Assembly: GCA_963785565.1 (NCBI GenBank)
Contig: CAWAVV010000013.1
Location: forward strand, 310,001-374,000
DNA: 64,000 bases
Origin: AP-15 sp963785565
GTDB lineage: Bacteria; Pseudomonadota; Alphaproteobacteria; ATCC43930; CGMCC-115725
Direction of reading: 5' to 3'
In this document: positions 1-9,126 of the stretch, in pieces
Position numbering within the stretch: the first letter of the stretch is position 1
How the letters are laid out: each line of letters opens with the position of its first letter
The notes under the pieces: model-generated
Told to the model about the DNA's origin: nothing
Databases searched by the model: none
Seen by the model: only the letters and a program-made list of their open reading frames with translations
Made by a program: the position numbers and the translations under genes

Positions 1-335
1 TTGCGGTCCATCAGGCGGCAAACCGCGCCGTCGAGCGGGCGCGCTCGGGTGACGGCCCGAGCTTGATCGAGTGCAAAACCTACCGCCAGCGCGCCCACAC
101 CGAGCGCCGCGGGCAGGCCGATGTGCGGGACCCGGCCGAGGTCGAAGCGTGGAAGGGCAGGGACCCGATCGCCCGGCTCGAGCGGCAGCTCAGAGACCAA
201 GGCGACCTCAGTGACGCCGGGCTGCAAACTATCGAGCGCGACATCATGGCCGCCCTGGAGACTGCCATCGCCTTTGCCGAGGCAAGCCCGTTCCCGCTGC
301 CCGAGCAGGCGACCGACGACGTGTTTGCGGCTTGA
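1..335 (+). CDS. TPP-dependent dehydrogenase E1 alpha subunit (3' fragment)
   Basis: C-terminal part of the alpha subunit of a pyruvate/acetoin/branched-chain 2-oxoacid dehydrogenase E1 component, cut by the window edge. The open frame runs from base 3. The segment GPSLIECKTYR near base 55 is the conserved C-terminal signature of the E1 alpha family (GP-lIE-xTYR), followed by DVRDPAEVEAW and the usual charged helix (IARLERQL). In this family the subunit binds thiamine diphosphate and forms an alpha2beta2 heterotetramer with the beta subunit encoded 15 bp downstream. Which oxoacid is used cannot be told from this fragment. Confidence 0.88.
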   Translation, partial: AVHQAANRAVERARSGDGPSLIECKTYRQRAHTERRGQADVRDPAEVEAWKGRDPIARLERQLRDQGDLSDAGLQTIERDIMAALETAIAFAEASPFPLPEQATDDVFAA

Positions 336-350
336 GGCGAGGACCGGACA

Positions 351-1328
351 ATGCGAGAGCTGACGTATAACGAGGCCGCGCTTGAAGCCATCGCCGAGGA
401 GATGCGGCGCGACCTCAAGATCTTCTATATGTCGACCGACGCGCTGCCGCCGCTGCTCAGGGAGTTCGGCCCGCAGCGGGTCCGGGCGACGCCGATCACC
501 GAAGCGGCGCTGACCGGCATGTCGATTGGTGCTGCCGGCTGCGGCTTCCGGCCGATCGTCGACTGGCGGCAGGTGACGTTCTGCTTTGTCGCGATGGACC
601 AGATCGTCAATCAGGCGGCGAAGATCCACTATATGTTCGGCGGCCAGGTGACCTTCCCGATCCTTTATCGGGCAGCCGTCGGCGGCGGTGGGCTGGTCGC
701 GGCGCAGCACTCGCAGTCGCCCTATTCGATGTTCATGAATGTGGCCGGCTTGAAGATGTTCCTGCCGTCGACGCCTTACGACATCAAAGGGCTGTTAAAG
801 ACTGCGATCCGCGATAACAACCCGGTCATCTCCTTCGAATCGAGCCGATTAATGACGCGCAAGGGACCGGTGCCGGAGGAGGACTACACCATCCCGCTGG
901 GCGTAGCCGACATCAAACGCGAGGGCAGCGACGTTACGGTCGTGGCCCTCGCTTGGCTGGTTCACGAGGCGCTCGCCGCCGCCGAAGAGTTGGCCCAGGA
1001 GGGGATATCGGTCGAGGTTGTCGATCCGCGCTCTCTGGTACCATTGGATACGCAGACGATCCGTGGCTCGGTGCAGAAGACCGGTCGCCTCGTCATCGCC
1101 GACGAGGCCGGTCCGACAGCCGGCTTTTCGGCCGAGGTCGCTGCGGTTGCGACCGAGGATATGGCGACATTCGCGCGCCTCAAGGCCCCGGTGAAGCGGG
1201 TCTGCGCCTTGCAGGTGCCGATACCCTACAGCCCGATCCTGGAAAATCATGTCTTTCCGGACCGCAAGCGGATCACCGCCGCGATCCGCGAGGTGCTCCA
1301 AGGACCGGGATCCGCCTTGGCCGCGTGA
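351..1328 (+). CDS. TPP-dependent dehydrogenase E1 beta subunit
   Basis: 325-residue beta subunit of a 2-oxoacid (pyruvate/acetoin type) dehydrogenase E1 component, a cytoplasmic partner of the alpha subunit just upstream. ATPITEAALTG contains the conserved Glu of the TPP site. AAQHSQSPYSMF and LPSTPYDIKGLL are hallmark E1 beta segments, and the C-terminal transketolase domain includes VVDPRSLVPLD. The length is normal for the family. The ATG at 351 follows a GAGG-type Shine-Dalgarno. No E2 or E3 gene follows, so the acyl acceptor complex must be encoded elsewhere, or this is a stand-alone acetoin-dehydrogenase-like pair. Substrate unassigned. Confidence 0.88.
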   Translation: MRELTYNEAALEAIAEEMRRDLKIFYMSTDALPPLLREFGPQRVRATPITEAALTGMSIGAAGCGFRPIVDWRQVTFCFVAMDQIVNQAAKIHYMFGGQVTFPILYRAAVGGGGLVAAQHSQSPYSMFMNVAGLKMFLPSTPYDIKGLLKTAIRDNNPVISFESSRLMTRKGPVPEEDYTIPLGVADIKREGSDVTVVALAWLVHEALAAAEELAQEGISVEVVDPRSLVPLDTQTIRGSVQKTGRLVIADEAGPTAGFSAEVAAVATEDMATFARLKAPVKRVCALQVPIPYSPILENHVFPDRKRITAAIREVLQGPGSALAA

Positions 1329-1591
1329 GGGCGACAGCGCCTTTCGCCGAATCACCATCATCCTGTGCGGCGGGGCGCGGCGGATTTACACCCGAGTCGC
1401 AACCCACCCCTGCTCGCCGAGTCGTTGCTCCGGAAGCGGGTGAAACCTCCGCGCTTGACGTAAACGAAATAATCCCGAACGAATTTAGTTGCCACAACGC
1501 GTAGCGGAAGCGAAAAAGCACCTTGAGGGCTGCGATCGGGGGATGTCGGGCTAAGCGGACCGACAATTCGTTTGGCGGGGGGGCAAGGACA

Positions 1592-2416
1592 TTGAAGCTC
1601 GCAAAATTGGCGCCGATTTTTCCGGGACTGATTCTGGCTGCATGCTCCAGCCCACCGCCCCCTCCCCCGCCACAAACAATCGAAGTGCCGCCCAGCGTTA
1701 AATGGGGGCGAGGGCTCGACCTGCCGACCAATGCCAGCGATGTGCTGACTGAGCTGAAGGACGGCCGCGTCGACTTCGTCGCCCGCTATTACCGAGAACC
1801 GGAATCCCGGTGGCCGCCACTTTCGGCGAGTGAGGCTCAGCAGCTGTCCTCGCTGGGCCTCAGGATTGTCGCCGTCTGGGAATCGCATTCCCGCAAGCCG
1901 TCGCATTTTACCTATTCCTCCGGCTATAGCGACGCAATGGAGGCATATCCGCAGGCGCGAGCGGTTGGTCAGCCTGCCGGCAGCGCCATCTATTTCGCTG
2001 TCGACTTCAATGCGCAGTTGCTTGAGCCGATTGACGAATATTTTCGCGGCATTGCCGCAGGTATGGCCGCGGCAAGTGGCGGAAATGCGAGTTACGCGAT
2101 CGGCGTGTACGGCTCCGGGGCCGTCTGTGATGAGATGAAACGATCGGGCCTGGCACAGTATTGCTGGCTATCGAACTCGATCGCGTGGACCAATTCGATC
2201 GGCTATCAGGACTGGAACATACGGCAAGGCGGCCGGTTACCCGAGCTGTCGTTCAACCATGATGGCGACGAGGCCAGAGACGAGTACGGCGCGTTCCAGG
2301 TTGCCGATAACGGCGTAACCACCTTCTATAATGCTGCCGTACCCCGTGATCTTGTTGCGCCTCAAACGCCGCAAGACCGGCAATCACTTTCACCCGTGGT
2401 CGTTTCTTCGCGCTGA
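1592..2416 (+). CDS. DUF1906 (Rv2525c-like) glycoside-hydrolase-like lipoprotein
   Basis: About 274 residues from a TTG start behind a purine-rich GGGGGGGCAAGG. The N-terminus is a lipoprotein signal with lipobox LAAC followed by SSP and a polyproline stretch, so the protein should be membrane-anchored outside the cytoplasm. The rest matches the DUF1906/Rv2525c-like TIM-barrel domain: GLDLPTNASDV at the first strand, DFVARYY, then IYFAVDFNAQ and YAIGVYGSG. Members resemble peptidoglycan-acting glycoside hydrolases, but activity is mostly unproven. The frame is open further upstream (to 1523), but only the TTG start leaves an intact signal peptide at the N-terminus. It stands alone. Confidence 0.72.
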   Translation: MKLAKLAPIFPGLILAACSSPPPPPPPQTIEVPPSVKWGRGLDLPTNASDVLTELKDGRVDFVARYYREPESRWPPLSASEAQQLSSLGLRIVAVWESHSRKPSHFTYSSGYSDAMEAYPQARAVGQPAGSAIYFAVDFNAQLLEPIDEYFRGIAAGMAAASGGNASYAIGVYGSGAVCDEMKRSGLAQYCWLSNSIAWTNSIGYQDWNIRQGGRLPELSFNHDGDEARDEYGAFQVADNGVTTFYNAAVPRDLVAPQTPQDRQSLSPVVVSSR

Positions 2417-2657
2417 TACCGCTGGAGCAGCGGCCCCACCAGGTTCCAGCCTCTAAACCGCCGACTTTGTTGATGATCGCGGCGGCGGTTCGCCGAGCCG
2501 TCATGGCGCTCTAAACGTTGATGGTAGGTTGAGGCGGACCAGAGTCCGCCTGTCCTCGTATTCCGCAAACTGAGCCCGGGCGGTATCCTCGCTAGCATTC
2601 CGGATCGGGGGTTTGGGAGCTCTACCCGACCCCGCAAGGCTCAAAGAGAGGTATGCA

Positions 2658-3485
2658 ATGCAGATCGTCGACGCCCAAATTCACCTCTGGGGAACCGGCC
2701 TGCCGAGCAACCTCTCGCATCGCCAGGTGACGGCCTTTACTCCCGAGGAGGCCATCGTCCTGATGGACGAAGGCGGTGTCGACGCCGCGATCATTCATCC
2801 GCCGGGCTGGGACCCCAATTCGACCGATATGGCGTTTGCGGCGGTGCGCAACTACCCCGGCCGGTTCGCGATCATGGGTGCGGTGCCGCTTGATCGGCCG
2901 GAATCGCGCGTACGGATCGCCAGCTGGCGAGAACAACCCGGAATGCTCGGCCTGCGTTATGGGTTCCTCACCGATCCAGCTCGGCGGTGGCTGCGCGATG
3001 GAACTATCGACTGGCTGTGGGCGGAAGCCGAAAAGGCCGGCGTGCCGATCGCCATGCTGGCGACCAACTCGCTGACCGAAATCGGCCGGATCGCCGAGCG
3101 CCACCCCGGACTGCGCCTGACGATCGACCATCTCGGCGGCAGAGGCGGAACGAGCTCGATGAAAGATGCCGCGGCCATGACCCACATGCCGGCGCTGCTG
3201 GCCTTGGCGAAGCACCCCAATGTGGCGGTCAAGGCGACCGGCGTGCCGCACTATTCCGGCGAAGCCTACCCGTTCCCGGCGCTGCACCCCTATCTGCGGC
3301 AGGTCTTCGATGCCTTCGGTCCGCACCGCATGTTCTGGGGCACCGACATCAGCAAGATGAAGTGTTCGTGGAAAGAATGCGCGACGATGTTTACGCAAGA
3401 ATTGCGGTGGCTGAAGGGCGACGACCTCAACCTCGTCATGGGCGACGCCCTCTGCGCCTGGTGGGGCTGGCACCGGTCAGCGTGA
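2658..3485 (+). CDS. amidohydrolase family 2 protein (TIM-barrel metal hydrolase)
   Basis: 275-residue metal-dependent hydrolase of the amidohydrolase-2 group. MQIVDAQIHLWG carries the N-terminal metal-ligand strand (DxxxH variant). LTIDHLGG supplies a later His-bearing strand, and MFWGTDIS near the C-terminus is the conserved Asp strand. The ATG at 2658 follows AAAGAGAGG at good spacing; the frame is open upstream to 2613 but without family features. Members include lactonases and decarboxylases acting on small organic acids, so the substrate is open. It lies between two unrelated genes, with no obvious operon partner. Confidence 0.8.
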   Translation: MQIVDAQIHLWGTGLPSNLSHRQVTAFTPEEAIVLMDEGGVDAAIIHPPGWDPNSTDMAFAAVRNYPGRFAIMGAVPLDRPESRVRIASWREQPGMLGLRYGFLTDPARRWLRDGTIDWLWAEAEKAGVPIAMLATNSLTEIGRIAERHPGLRLTIDHLGGRGGTSSMKDAAAMTHMPALLALAKHPNVAVKATGVPHYSGEAYPFPALHPYLRQVFDAFGPHRMFWGTDISKMKCSWKECATMFTQELRWLKGDDLNLVMGDALCAWWGWHRSA

Positions 3486-4180
3486 CATAGCGTTGCCCCG
3501 ACTGACCTGAATCAGCTGGCGGTACCCGCTCCGCATTCGCGCGAAAGCGGTGAGATCCTGACAGTTTAGCGAACTCAGATGAACGAAATTGCCCTGCGAT
3601 TAGCAGCCGCGTCTCTTTGACCAACCGCTTATTCAGAACCAATAGTCGTCGTGCCTTCGCCAAGGCGATGATTGAGTCATATTTAGCACGCAGCGGATGG
3701 CGACAGGTCGAAGACAATCTCGGCCGGATGGACTTCGAGCACGAAATCAGGCGCTCGGCTCGAATTCAAGCAGTCGGCCGCGTGGCAAACCTGGGACTCC
3801 GCGAAACAAGCGACGCTGCAATCTCCTGAGAAGGGCGGCCCTGGCATTTGTCGACATTGCCTTGCGAACTGGATGAGTTCGATGGAGCGCGGGCGGTATC
3901 GACAAAGGAGACTGGAAGGCCAGCCCGACGTGTATGTCTTCGCGCTGGAACGCGCGATTGGGGAGCGCCGCCGATCACCGCGACCCCGATCGATGTGGAA
4001 TTCTTCGATTATCCTGCAGTCGATCTACCAGTGCAAAAGACTTGCTGGCGAGTATGTAGACGTAGAAAGCCATCTGCTTGCGGTCCCATCAAAGGAATGA
4101 GCGTTCCAGGCCTTCGCCGGGATGGAGACGAATATACCCTCGACGACGATCCTCAACACCCACCCAAAGGGAATTTCCCC
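3486..4180. other. intergenic stretch with no supported gene
   Basis: About 700 bases without a convincing gene. Two plus-strand frames of 70-75 codons (3617-3829 and 3873-4100) lack a clear ribosome binding site and recognisable features. Base composition is lower in GC than the flanks, so it may hold decayed sequence. Confidence 0.5.
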
Positions 4181-5030
4181 ATGAAATCAAACACCAAGGG
4201 TAAGCAAGTCTGCGTGGTGATCGGCGCCACCTCGAAGTGGCAGTCGGATGGCCGCAATACCTTGCTGGCGCATGGCCATCCGGTCGATGACAGCGACGTC
4301 GAGGTCGGTGTGCGCTGGGGCGTCGGCGGCGCGGTCGCGCAAAAATTCGCCCAGGAGGGTTTCTTTACCGTCCTAACGACACGCAACGAGGCCAATGCTG
4401 CGCCGCTAGCGAAAGCGATCCGTGAGCAGGGCGGCGACTGCATGATCGTCGAACTCAACCTCGTTTCGCAGGACTCGATCGCGTCCGCTTTCGCCACGAT
4501 CCGGCGCGAGGCTGGCGACCCCGAGGTGCTGATCTACAACGCCGGCTATCTCGAAGGCCGCGATCTGCCGCCGGAAAAGGAGCTGCTCGAATACGTACCG
4601 GTCGAGATGCTCGACACCGGGCTGCATATCTCGGCCCGAGGGCCATTCCTCGTGGCCCAGGAAGTATTGCCGGCGATGCGCAAGAATGGCCGGGGCTCGT
4701 TCTTCTTCTCCAACAATTCGAGCTCGCTGCGCGGCAAGAAGCGGATGACCGGCCAGTCGCTATACTATCCGCGGGTGCTGATGCGCACTTTGGCGCAGGT
4801 GCTGACCGAGGATTATTCCGAGCATGGCGTGCACGTCGCCAACATCGTCATCGACGGTTCGATCAACTCGCCGGGCAGCCGCAAATTGCCGCGCAACGCA
4901 GAACCGGCGTGATCTGATCATCAATCCGGTCAAGATCGCCGAGGCTTATTGGTACCTGCACACCCAGGACAAATCGTGCTGGACCCACGAGCTTCAGCTG
5001 ACGCCATTCTCGACCAAGCCCAGCTACTGA
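4181..5030 (+). pseudogene. SDR-family oxidoreductase, frameshifted near 4907
   Basis: Short-chain dehydrogenase/reductase with Rossmann fold. VVIGATSKW begins the nucleotide-binding loop, an insertion of about 25 residues follows, and the loop resumes with GVGGAVAQKFA. LIYNAGY is the NAG motif strand. The first frame stops at 4912 after NAEPA. The expected C-terminus (RDLIINPVKIAEAY to FSTKPSY) continues in the next frame to 5030. Removing one G at 4906/4907 joins them as NAEPRDLI, so this is a one-base insertion, biological or from sequencing. The usual YxxxK lysine is not visible (LYYPRVLM), which may be a feature of this subgroup. ATG 4181 was chosen because the fold starts there. Confidence 0.75.
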
Positions 5031-5092
5031 CAGCGGTCGCACAAGTTCACTTTCTCATAGAAGCCCGAACGTCGACGGAGGTTTTCGGCGGA

Positions 5093-5308
5093 GAGACCGG
5101 GCAAGAACCCAGACCGAGACAGAAAATTGGCAAACTCCCTCACCGCCGTCCCGGCGAAAGCCGGGATCCATTTCTCAGCTGCTCGAAACTTTCAAGCAGA
5201 GCCAATCCATTACCAGCTACCGCCGGCCCGTGCCGCAAATAGATGGACCCCGGCCTTCGCCGGGGAGGCGAGAAAACCTGCGGTGATGGGAGATTCTTGC
5301 CCAGCCTC
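5093..5308. repeat. 215-bp dispersed inverted-repeat element, copy 1
   Basis: Nearly the same sequence recurs at 32824-33038. It ends in TTCTTGCCCAGCCTC, with a weaker inverse GACCGGGCAAGAA at the left end. Inside are two GC-rich palindromes in opposite orientation, at 5149-5166 (loop GAAA) and 5248-5265 (loop CTTC), about 80 bp apart. It has no gene and is REP/MITE-like. Confidence 0.75.
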
Positions 5309-5853
5309 GGAGTTCATTCCCCGACTGTCGCCGAACCCTCCGAACCGGGAACCCGAGCTGCTTTGTCTGGTCGCCGAGTCGCCGCTCATTGGGCATTCCG
5401 GGCTGCAGGACATCGCCTCGCAGGCGTACACGCTGGATCAATAAAGAGTATTCACGACACGCCGGGAATGACGCGTCAAAAATAGCCAGATCTGATTCAC
5501 TGTGTCCTGATATGAATGGTGCCAATATAAGCCTGCACGTCGGCATCGTTGGGAGGGCTCCATTCGCCAGGCATAGATAGCCTATAAGGCGATACTGATA
5601 ATAGTTGGAACTAAAGGCCGAGCTTGCGAAGATCCTGCGGGGGGAGCCCACCGGAGGTCCGGGCGCTATGAACGCTCTGCAGTGTTCCAGTCTCTTAGAC
5701 GTGAAGGTTGCGAAGAATCGGTCGCCGTCTTGAGTAAGCTGAGCCCAATCGGAGGCCAAATTTGTAGTATGGTTCACGTGTTGCATCAAAAATAGCGGGC
5801 CGTCGGCGCCGCCACCGGTAACGCAGTGTGCTTCCGATCCCCGCCGCTGCATA
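5309..5853. other. intergenic stretch, nothing recognised
   Basis: About 540 bases between the dispersed repeat and a small secreted-protein gene. A long minus-strand frame crosses it, but it runs through the repeat and has no recognisable features, so I do not call it. Confidence 0.5.
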
Positions 5854-6102
5854 TCATACTTCACAAATCCCGTGGTACCCCGCCGATTTCGTGTAGGTCG
5901 ATCCGTGGTCGGCGACGCACTGAATGGGAATAATGCTTCCCCCGACATAAACTGTGTGGGGTAGCGGCGGGCCCTGGAAACACTCGACCTGCCCGGGGAC
6001 CGTTAGCCGCGAGGTGCTGCAGTCGATTGTTGGCCAAATCTGCGCATTGGCATCGCCGCAAGCGAACACCAACAGAAGTACGGCGATCATCAGAATGGGC
6101 AT
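5854..6102 (-). CDS. small secreted hypothetical protein
   Basis: 82-residue protein with a clear Sec signal peptide: hydrophobic core ILMIAVLLLVFACG and a likely cleavage after DANA, before QIWP. The mature part (about 62 residues) is short, with four Cys residues that could form two disulfides in the periplasm, and no family I recognise. It starts 31 bp after parC ends on the same strand, so it may be cotranscribed. The ribosome binding site is weak. Function unknown. Confidence 0.55.
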   Translation of the reverse strand: MPILMIAVLLLVFACGDANAQIWPTIDCSTSRLTVPGQVECFQGPPLPHTVYVGGSIIPIQCVADHGSTYTKSAGYHGICEV

Positions 6103-6133
6103 AGCTGATATTCCCGATTTTTACAGCAAATGC

Positions 6134-8362
6134 TCAGCCGAAGCGGTTCGAGCGGGGGAAGCCGTTGGGGACAAGGCGTCCGGCGCCGCCGCGGCCGCCG
6201 AGCCAGGGGGTCAGATCGATCTCGGTGCGGGTGCGGTTTTCGCCTTGCCGCCATGATAGGCCGTCGCCGAGGCGGAACACCTTGGCGTCGGCGAGGCCGC
6301 CGGCTTTGTGGCGCTGCAGGATCACGCCGCGTCCCCGGGTCATCAGCGGGATGTCGTCGAGCTTGACCACCAGCATCCGGCGGTTGTCGCCGATCAGGGC
6401 GACGGCGTCTCCTTCTTCGGCGCGCAGACAGATCCGCGCGACCGCGCCCTCGCCTGGGGTCAGCACCTGCTTGCCGGCCCGGGTCTGGGCCACAGCCTCC
6501 TCGCCGTCGACGACAAAGCCGCGCCCGTCGCTTGCCGCGACCAGCAATTCCATGCCCGGCCGATAGGGGAACATCGCGACGATGTCGTGCTCGTTCGGCA
6601 GTTCGACCATCAGCCGCAATGGCTCGCCCTGGCCGCGGCCACCCGGCAACCGGTCGACGCCGATCGTGTAAAAGCGGCCATTGGTCGCGAACACGACCAA
6701 CCGGTCGGTGGTCTCGGCGGCGATGGCAAAGCGCGCCGCGTCGCCTTCCTTGTATTTCTGCTCCGCGGCCGAGATGTTGTGTCCCTTGACCGCGCGCACC
6801 CATCCCTTGGCCGAGCACAGCACCGTCACCGGCTCGCGCTCGATCAGCGCCTCGGCCGGGATCTCGATCAATGCCGGCGCTTCGGCGAGCGCGGTGCGGC
6901 GCCGGCCCAGCGCGGTGTCGCCGCCGAATTCGGCAGCGGTTTCGCGAACCTCCTTGGCGACGGCGCGCCATTGCCGGCGCACATTGTCCAGCAGCCGCGT
7001 CAGCCTCGCCTCCTCGGCCGACAACGTGTCCATCTCCTTGCGGATCGCGATCTCTTCGAGGCGGCGCAAGGCGCGCAGCCGCAGGTTCAGGATCGCCTCG
7101 GCCTGAACCTCGCTCAATTCCCAGCGCGCGACCATCTCGGCCTTCGGGTCGTCGGCTTCGCGGATGATGCCGATCACCTCGTCGAGATTGAGATAGACGA
7201 CGATCTGGCCGCGCAGGATCTCGATGCGGCGGGCGACCGCGGCCAGGCGGTGGCGGCTGCGGCGCAACAACACCTCGCGACGATGATCGAGAAAGGCTTG
7301 CAATGCCTCCTTCAGGCTCATCACCCGGGGCACGCCGGCGGGATCGAGGACATTGAGGTTGAGCGGCACTCGGACCTCGAGCTCGGTCAGGCGGAACAGC
7401 TGCTCCATCAGCATCTCCGCCTCGACGTTGCGCGTCTTCGGCTCGAACACGAGCCGGACATCCTCGGTCAACTCGTCACGAATATCGGCGAGCAACGGCA
7501 ATTTCTTTTCTTCGAGCAAGGCCGCGACTTTCTCGATCAGCCGTCCTTTCGGCACCTGATACGGCATTTCGGTGACGATGATCTGGTAGGCGCCATGCCC
7601 CAGCGCCTCCTTTTCCCAGCGCGCGCGCAGGCGAAAGCTGCCGCGGCCGGTCTCATAGGCCGCCCGAATGTTCTCTGCGGGTTCGATCAGAACCCCGCCG
7701 GTCGGAAAATCCGGGCCGGGGATGTGGGCGTGCAATGCCTCGATCGACGAGGCCGGATCGTCGATCAGCTGCAACAGCGCCGCGCACAATTCGCCGACAT
7801 TGTGTGGCGGGATGCTGGTCGCCATGCCGACGGCGATGCCCGAGGCGCCGTTGGCGAGCAGGTTCGGAAACCGCGCCGGCAGAACGATCGGCTCGTGGTC
7901 TTCGCCGTCATAGGTGGCGCGGAAATCGACAGCGTCCTCGTCGATGCCGTCGAGCATCGCCTGTGCCACCGCCGACAGCCGGCTCTCGGTGTAGCGCATC
8001 GCCGCGGCGTTATCGCCGTCGATATTGCCGAAATTCCCTTGACCGTCGACCAGCGGGTAGCGTTGCGAGAAATCCTGGGCGAGGCGGACCAGCGCGTCAT
8101 AGACCGCCAGCTCGCCATGCGGGTGGAACTTGCCGATCACGTCGCCGACGACGCGAGCGCATTTCTTGTAGCCCGAGGCCGGGTCGAGTCGCAGCTGCTG
8201 CATCGCATGCAAAATCCGGCGATGGACCGGCTTCAGCCCGTCGCGCACATCGGGCAGGGAGCGCGACATAATCGTCGACAACGCATAGGACAGATAACGC
8301 TCGCCGAGCGCCTCGGCGAAGTCCACGTTGCGGATCTCGCCGGCCAGAGCCGTCACGGGCAT
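6134..8362 (-). CDS. parC: DNA topoisomerase IV subunit A
   Basis: 742-residue type IIA topoisomerase A subunit, which cuts and rejoins DNA with ParE to decatenate chromosomes. The winged-helix segment has GKFHPHGE, and the catalytic Tyr is Y124 in AMRYTESR. IDGDNAAAMRY and NLLANGASGIAVGMAT are typical family blocks, and the C-terminal beta-pinwheel contains RGRGVILQRHKAGG. Length matches ParC rather than GyrA. At the quinolone-site positions equivalent to E. coli S80/E84 it carries L85 and D89. It lies downstream of era-recO on the same strand. Confidence 0.93.
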   Translation of the reverse strand: MPVTALAGEIRNVDFAEALGERYLSYALSTIMSRSLPDVRDGLKPVHRRILHAMQQLRLDPASGYKKCARVVGDVIGKFHPHGELAVYDALVRLAQDFSQRYPLVDGQGNFGNIDGDNAAAMRYTESRLSAVAQAMLDGIDEDAVDFRATYDGEDHEPIVLPARFPNLLANGASGIAVGMATSIPPHNVGELCAALLQLIDDPASSIEALHAHIPGPDFPTGGVLIEPAENIRAAYETGRGSFRLRARWEKEALGHGAYQIIVTEMPYQVPKGRLIEKVAALLEEKKLPLLADIRDELTEDVRLVFEPKTRNVEAEMLMEQLFRLTELEVRVPLNLNVLDPAGVPRVMSLKEALQAFLDHRREVLLRRSRHRLAAVARRIEILRGQIVVYLNLDEVIGIIREADDPKAEMVARWELSEVQAEAILNLRLRALRRLEEIAIRKEMDTLSAEEARLTRLLDNVRRQWRAVAKEVRETAAEFGGDTALGRRRTALAEAPALIEIPAEALIEREPVTVLCSAKGWVRAVKGHNISAAEQKYKEGDAARFAIAAETTDRLVVFATNGRFYTIGVDRLPGGRGQGEPLRLMVELPNEHDIVAMFPYRPGMELLVAASDGRGFVVDGEEAVAQTRAGKQVLTPGEGAVARICLRAEEGDAVALIGDNRRMLVVKLDDIPLMTRGRGVILQRHKAGGLADAKVFRLGDGLSWRQGENRTRTEIDLTPWLGGRGGAGRLVPNGFPRSNRFG

Positions 8363-8382
8363 GCGTCTATGACCTCAGTGGT

Positions 8383-9126
8383 TTAGCTGTTGATCGTAGC
8401 AGGGGCGGACCGCTGCCGCATGCGCTCGGCAAGGCGGGCGCGCGCCGGCGGCAGGGTGCGGCCATGCGGCGACAGGACGTGATGCAGCAGAAAATATTCG
8501 GTCAGGCGCGAACCAAGCGCGACTTGGGCGTCGTCGGCGGGGCTGTCCCGCCACAAAAAATCGGGCAATGGCAAGAGCTTGTCGTGGTAGGGCCGGCCCG
8601 CCTCGCGCGATACCGCGCGCCCGGTGCGGGGCGAGACATAGGCAAGGTCTGTTGTGACGCCGGTCGCGGCGCAGCGGGTCAGATCGAGGCCGAAGCCCAG
8701 CGCCGCCAGCAGGCGACACTCCCATTCGACATAGCGCGCAGGCCAGTCGGCCGCCGAATCGAGCGCCTCCAGCAACGCGCCGAACGCGGCGAAGACATCG
8801 GCGTGCGGCTCCCGCTCGGGCAAGGTGGCGGCAATCATCGCGGTTGCCGCGGCGAGGCCGGCGAGCCGGCCGGGATCGTCGATCATGCGGGCGGCGTGTG
8901 CGCGCACCAGCTCGCAAGAGATCGTGCCGAGATGTTCGCTCAGGCGCCCGCGCCAGGCCGCCGCGACCTCATTCCCGGGCTGCAATACCGCCCGCGCCTT
9001 GGGCGGCTGCCCGCCGCGCACCAGCCCCAGATGCCGCCCGTGCTCCCGGGTCAGCAGCTCCGCGATCAGCGCGCTCTCGCCGTGCCGGCGCACGGCCACG
9101 ACAAACCCTGTGTCCCGCCACTCCAT
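8383..9126 (-). CDS. recO: DNA repair protein RecO
   Basis: 247-residue RecO, which helps RecR load RecA onto SSB-coated single-stranded DNA in RecF-pathway repair. The N-terminal OB-fold reads WRDTGFVVAVRRHGES, with HGRHLGLVRGG in the next strands. The helical C-terminal part contains YVEWECRLLAALGFGLDL, the conserved RecO segment. Its ATG overlaps the era stop codon (ATGA at 9124-9128), so translation is probably coupled. parC begins about 20 bp downstream. Confidence 0.92.
   Translation of the reverse strand: MEWRDTGFVVAVRRHGESALIAELLTREHGRHLGLVRGGQPPKARAVLQPGNEVAAAWRGRLSEHLGTISCELVRAHAARMIDDPGRLAGLAAATAMIAATLPEREPHADVFAAFGALLEALDSAADWPARYVEWECRLLAALGFGLDLTRCAATGVTTDLAYVSPRTGRAVSREAGRPYHDKLLPLPDFLWRDSPADDAQVALGSRLTEYFLLHHVLSPHGRTLPPARARLAERMRQRSAPATINS

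Noticed and set aside
3617..4100. Two short plus-strand frames of 70-75 codons
   Set aside because: No ribosome binding site, no family likeness and weak codon bias.
5217..5948. 243-codon minus-strand frame
   Set aside because: Crosses the repeat element, has no recognisable domains, and overlaps the better-supported small secreted-protein gene.
6308..8386. 692-codon plus-strand open frame
   Set aside because: It is antisense to parC, whose family motifs are complete. High GC at third positions keeps the mirror frame open; the translation has no family features.
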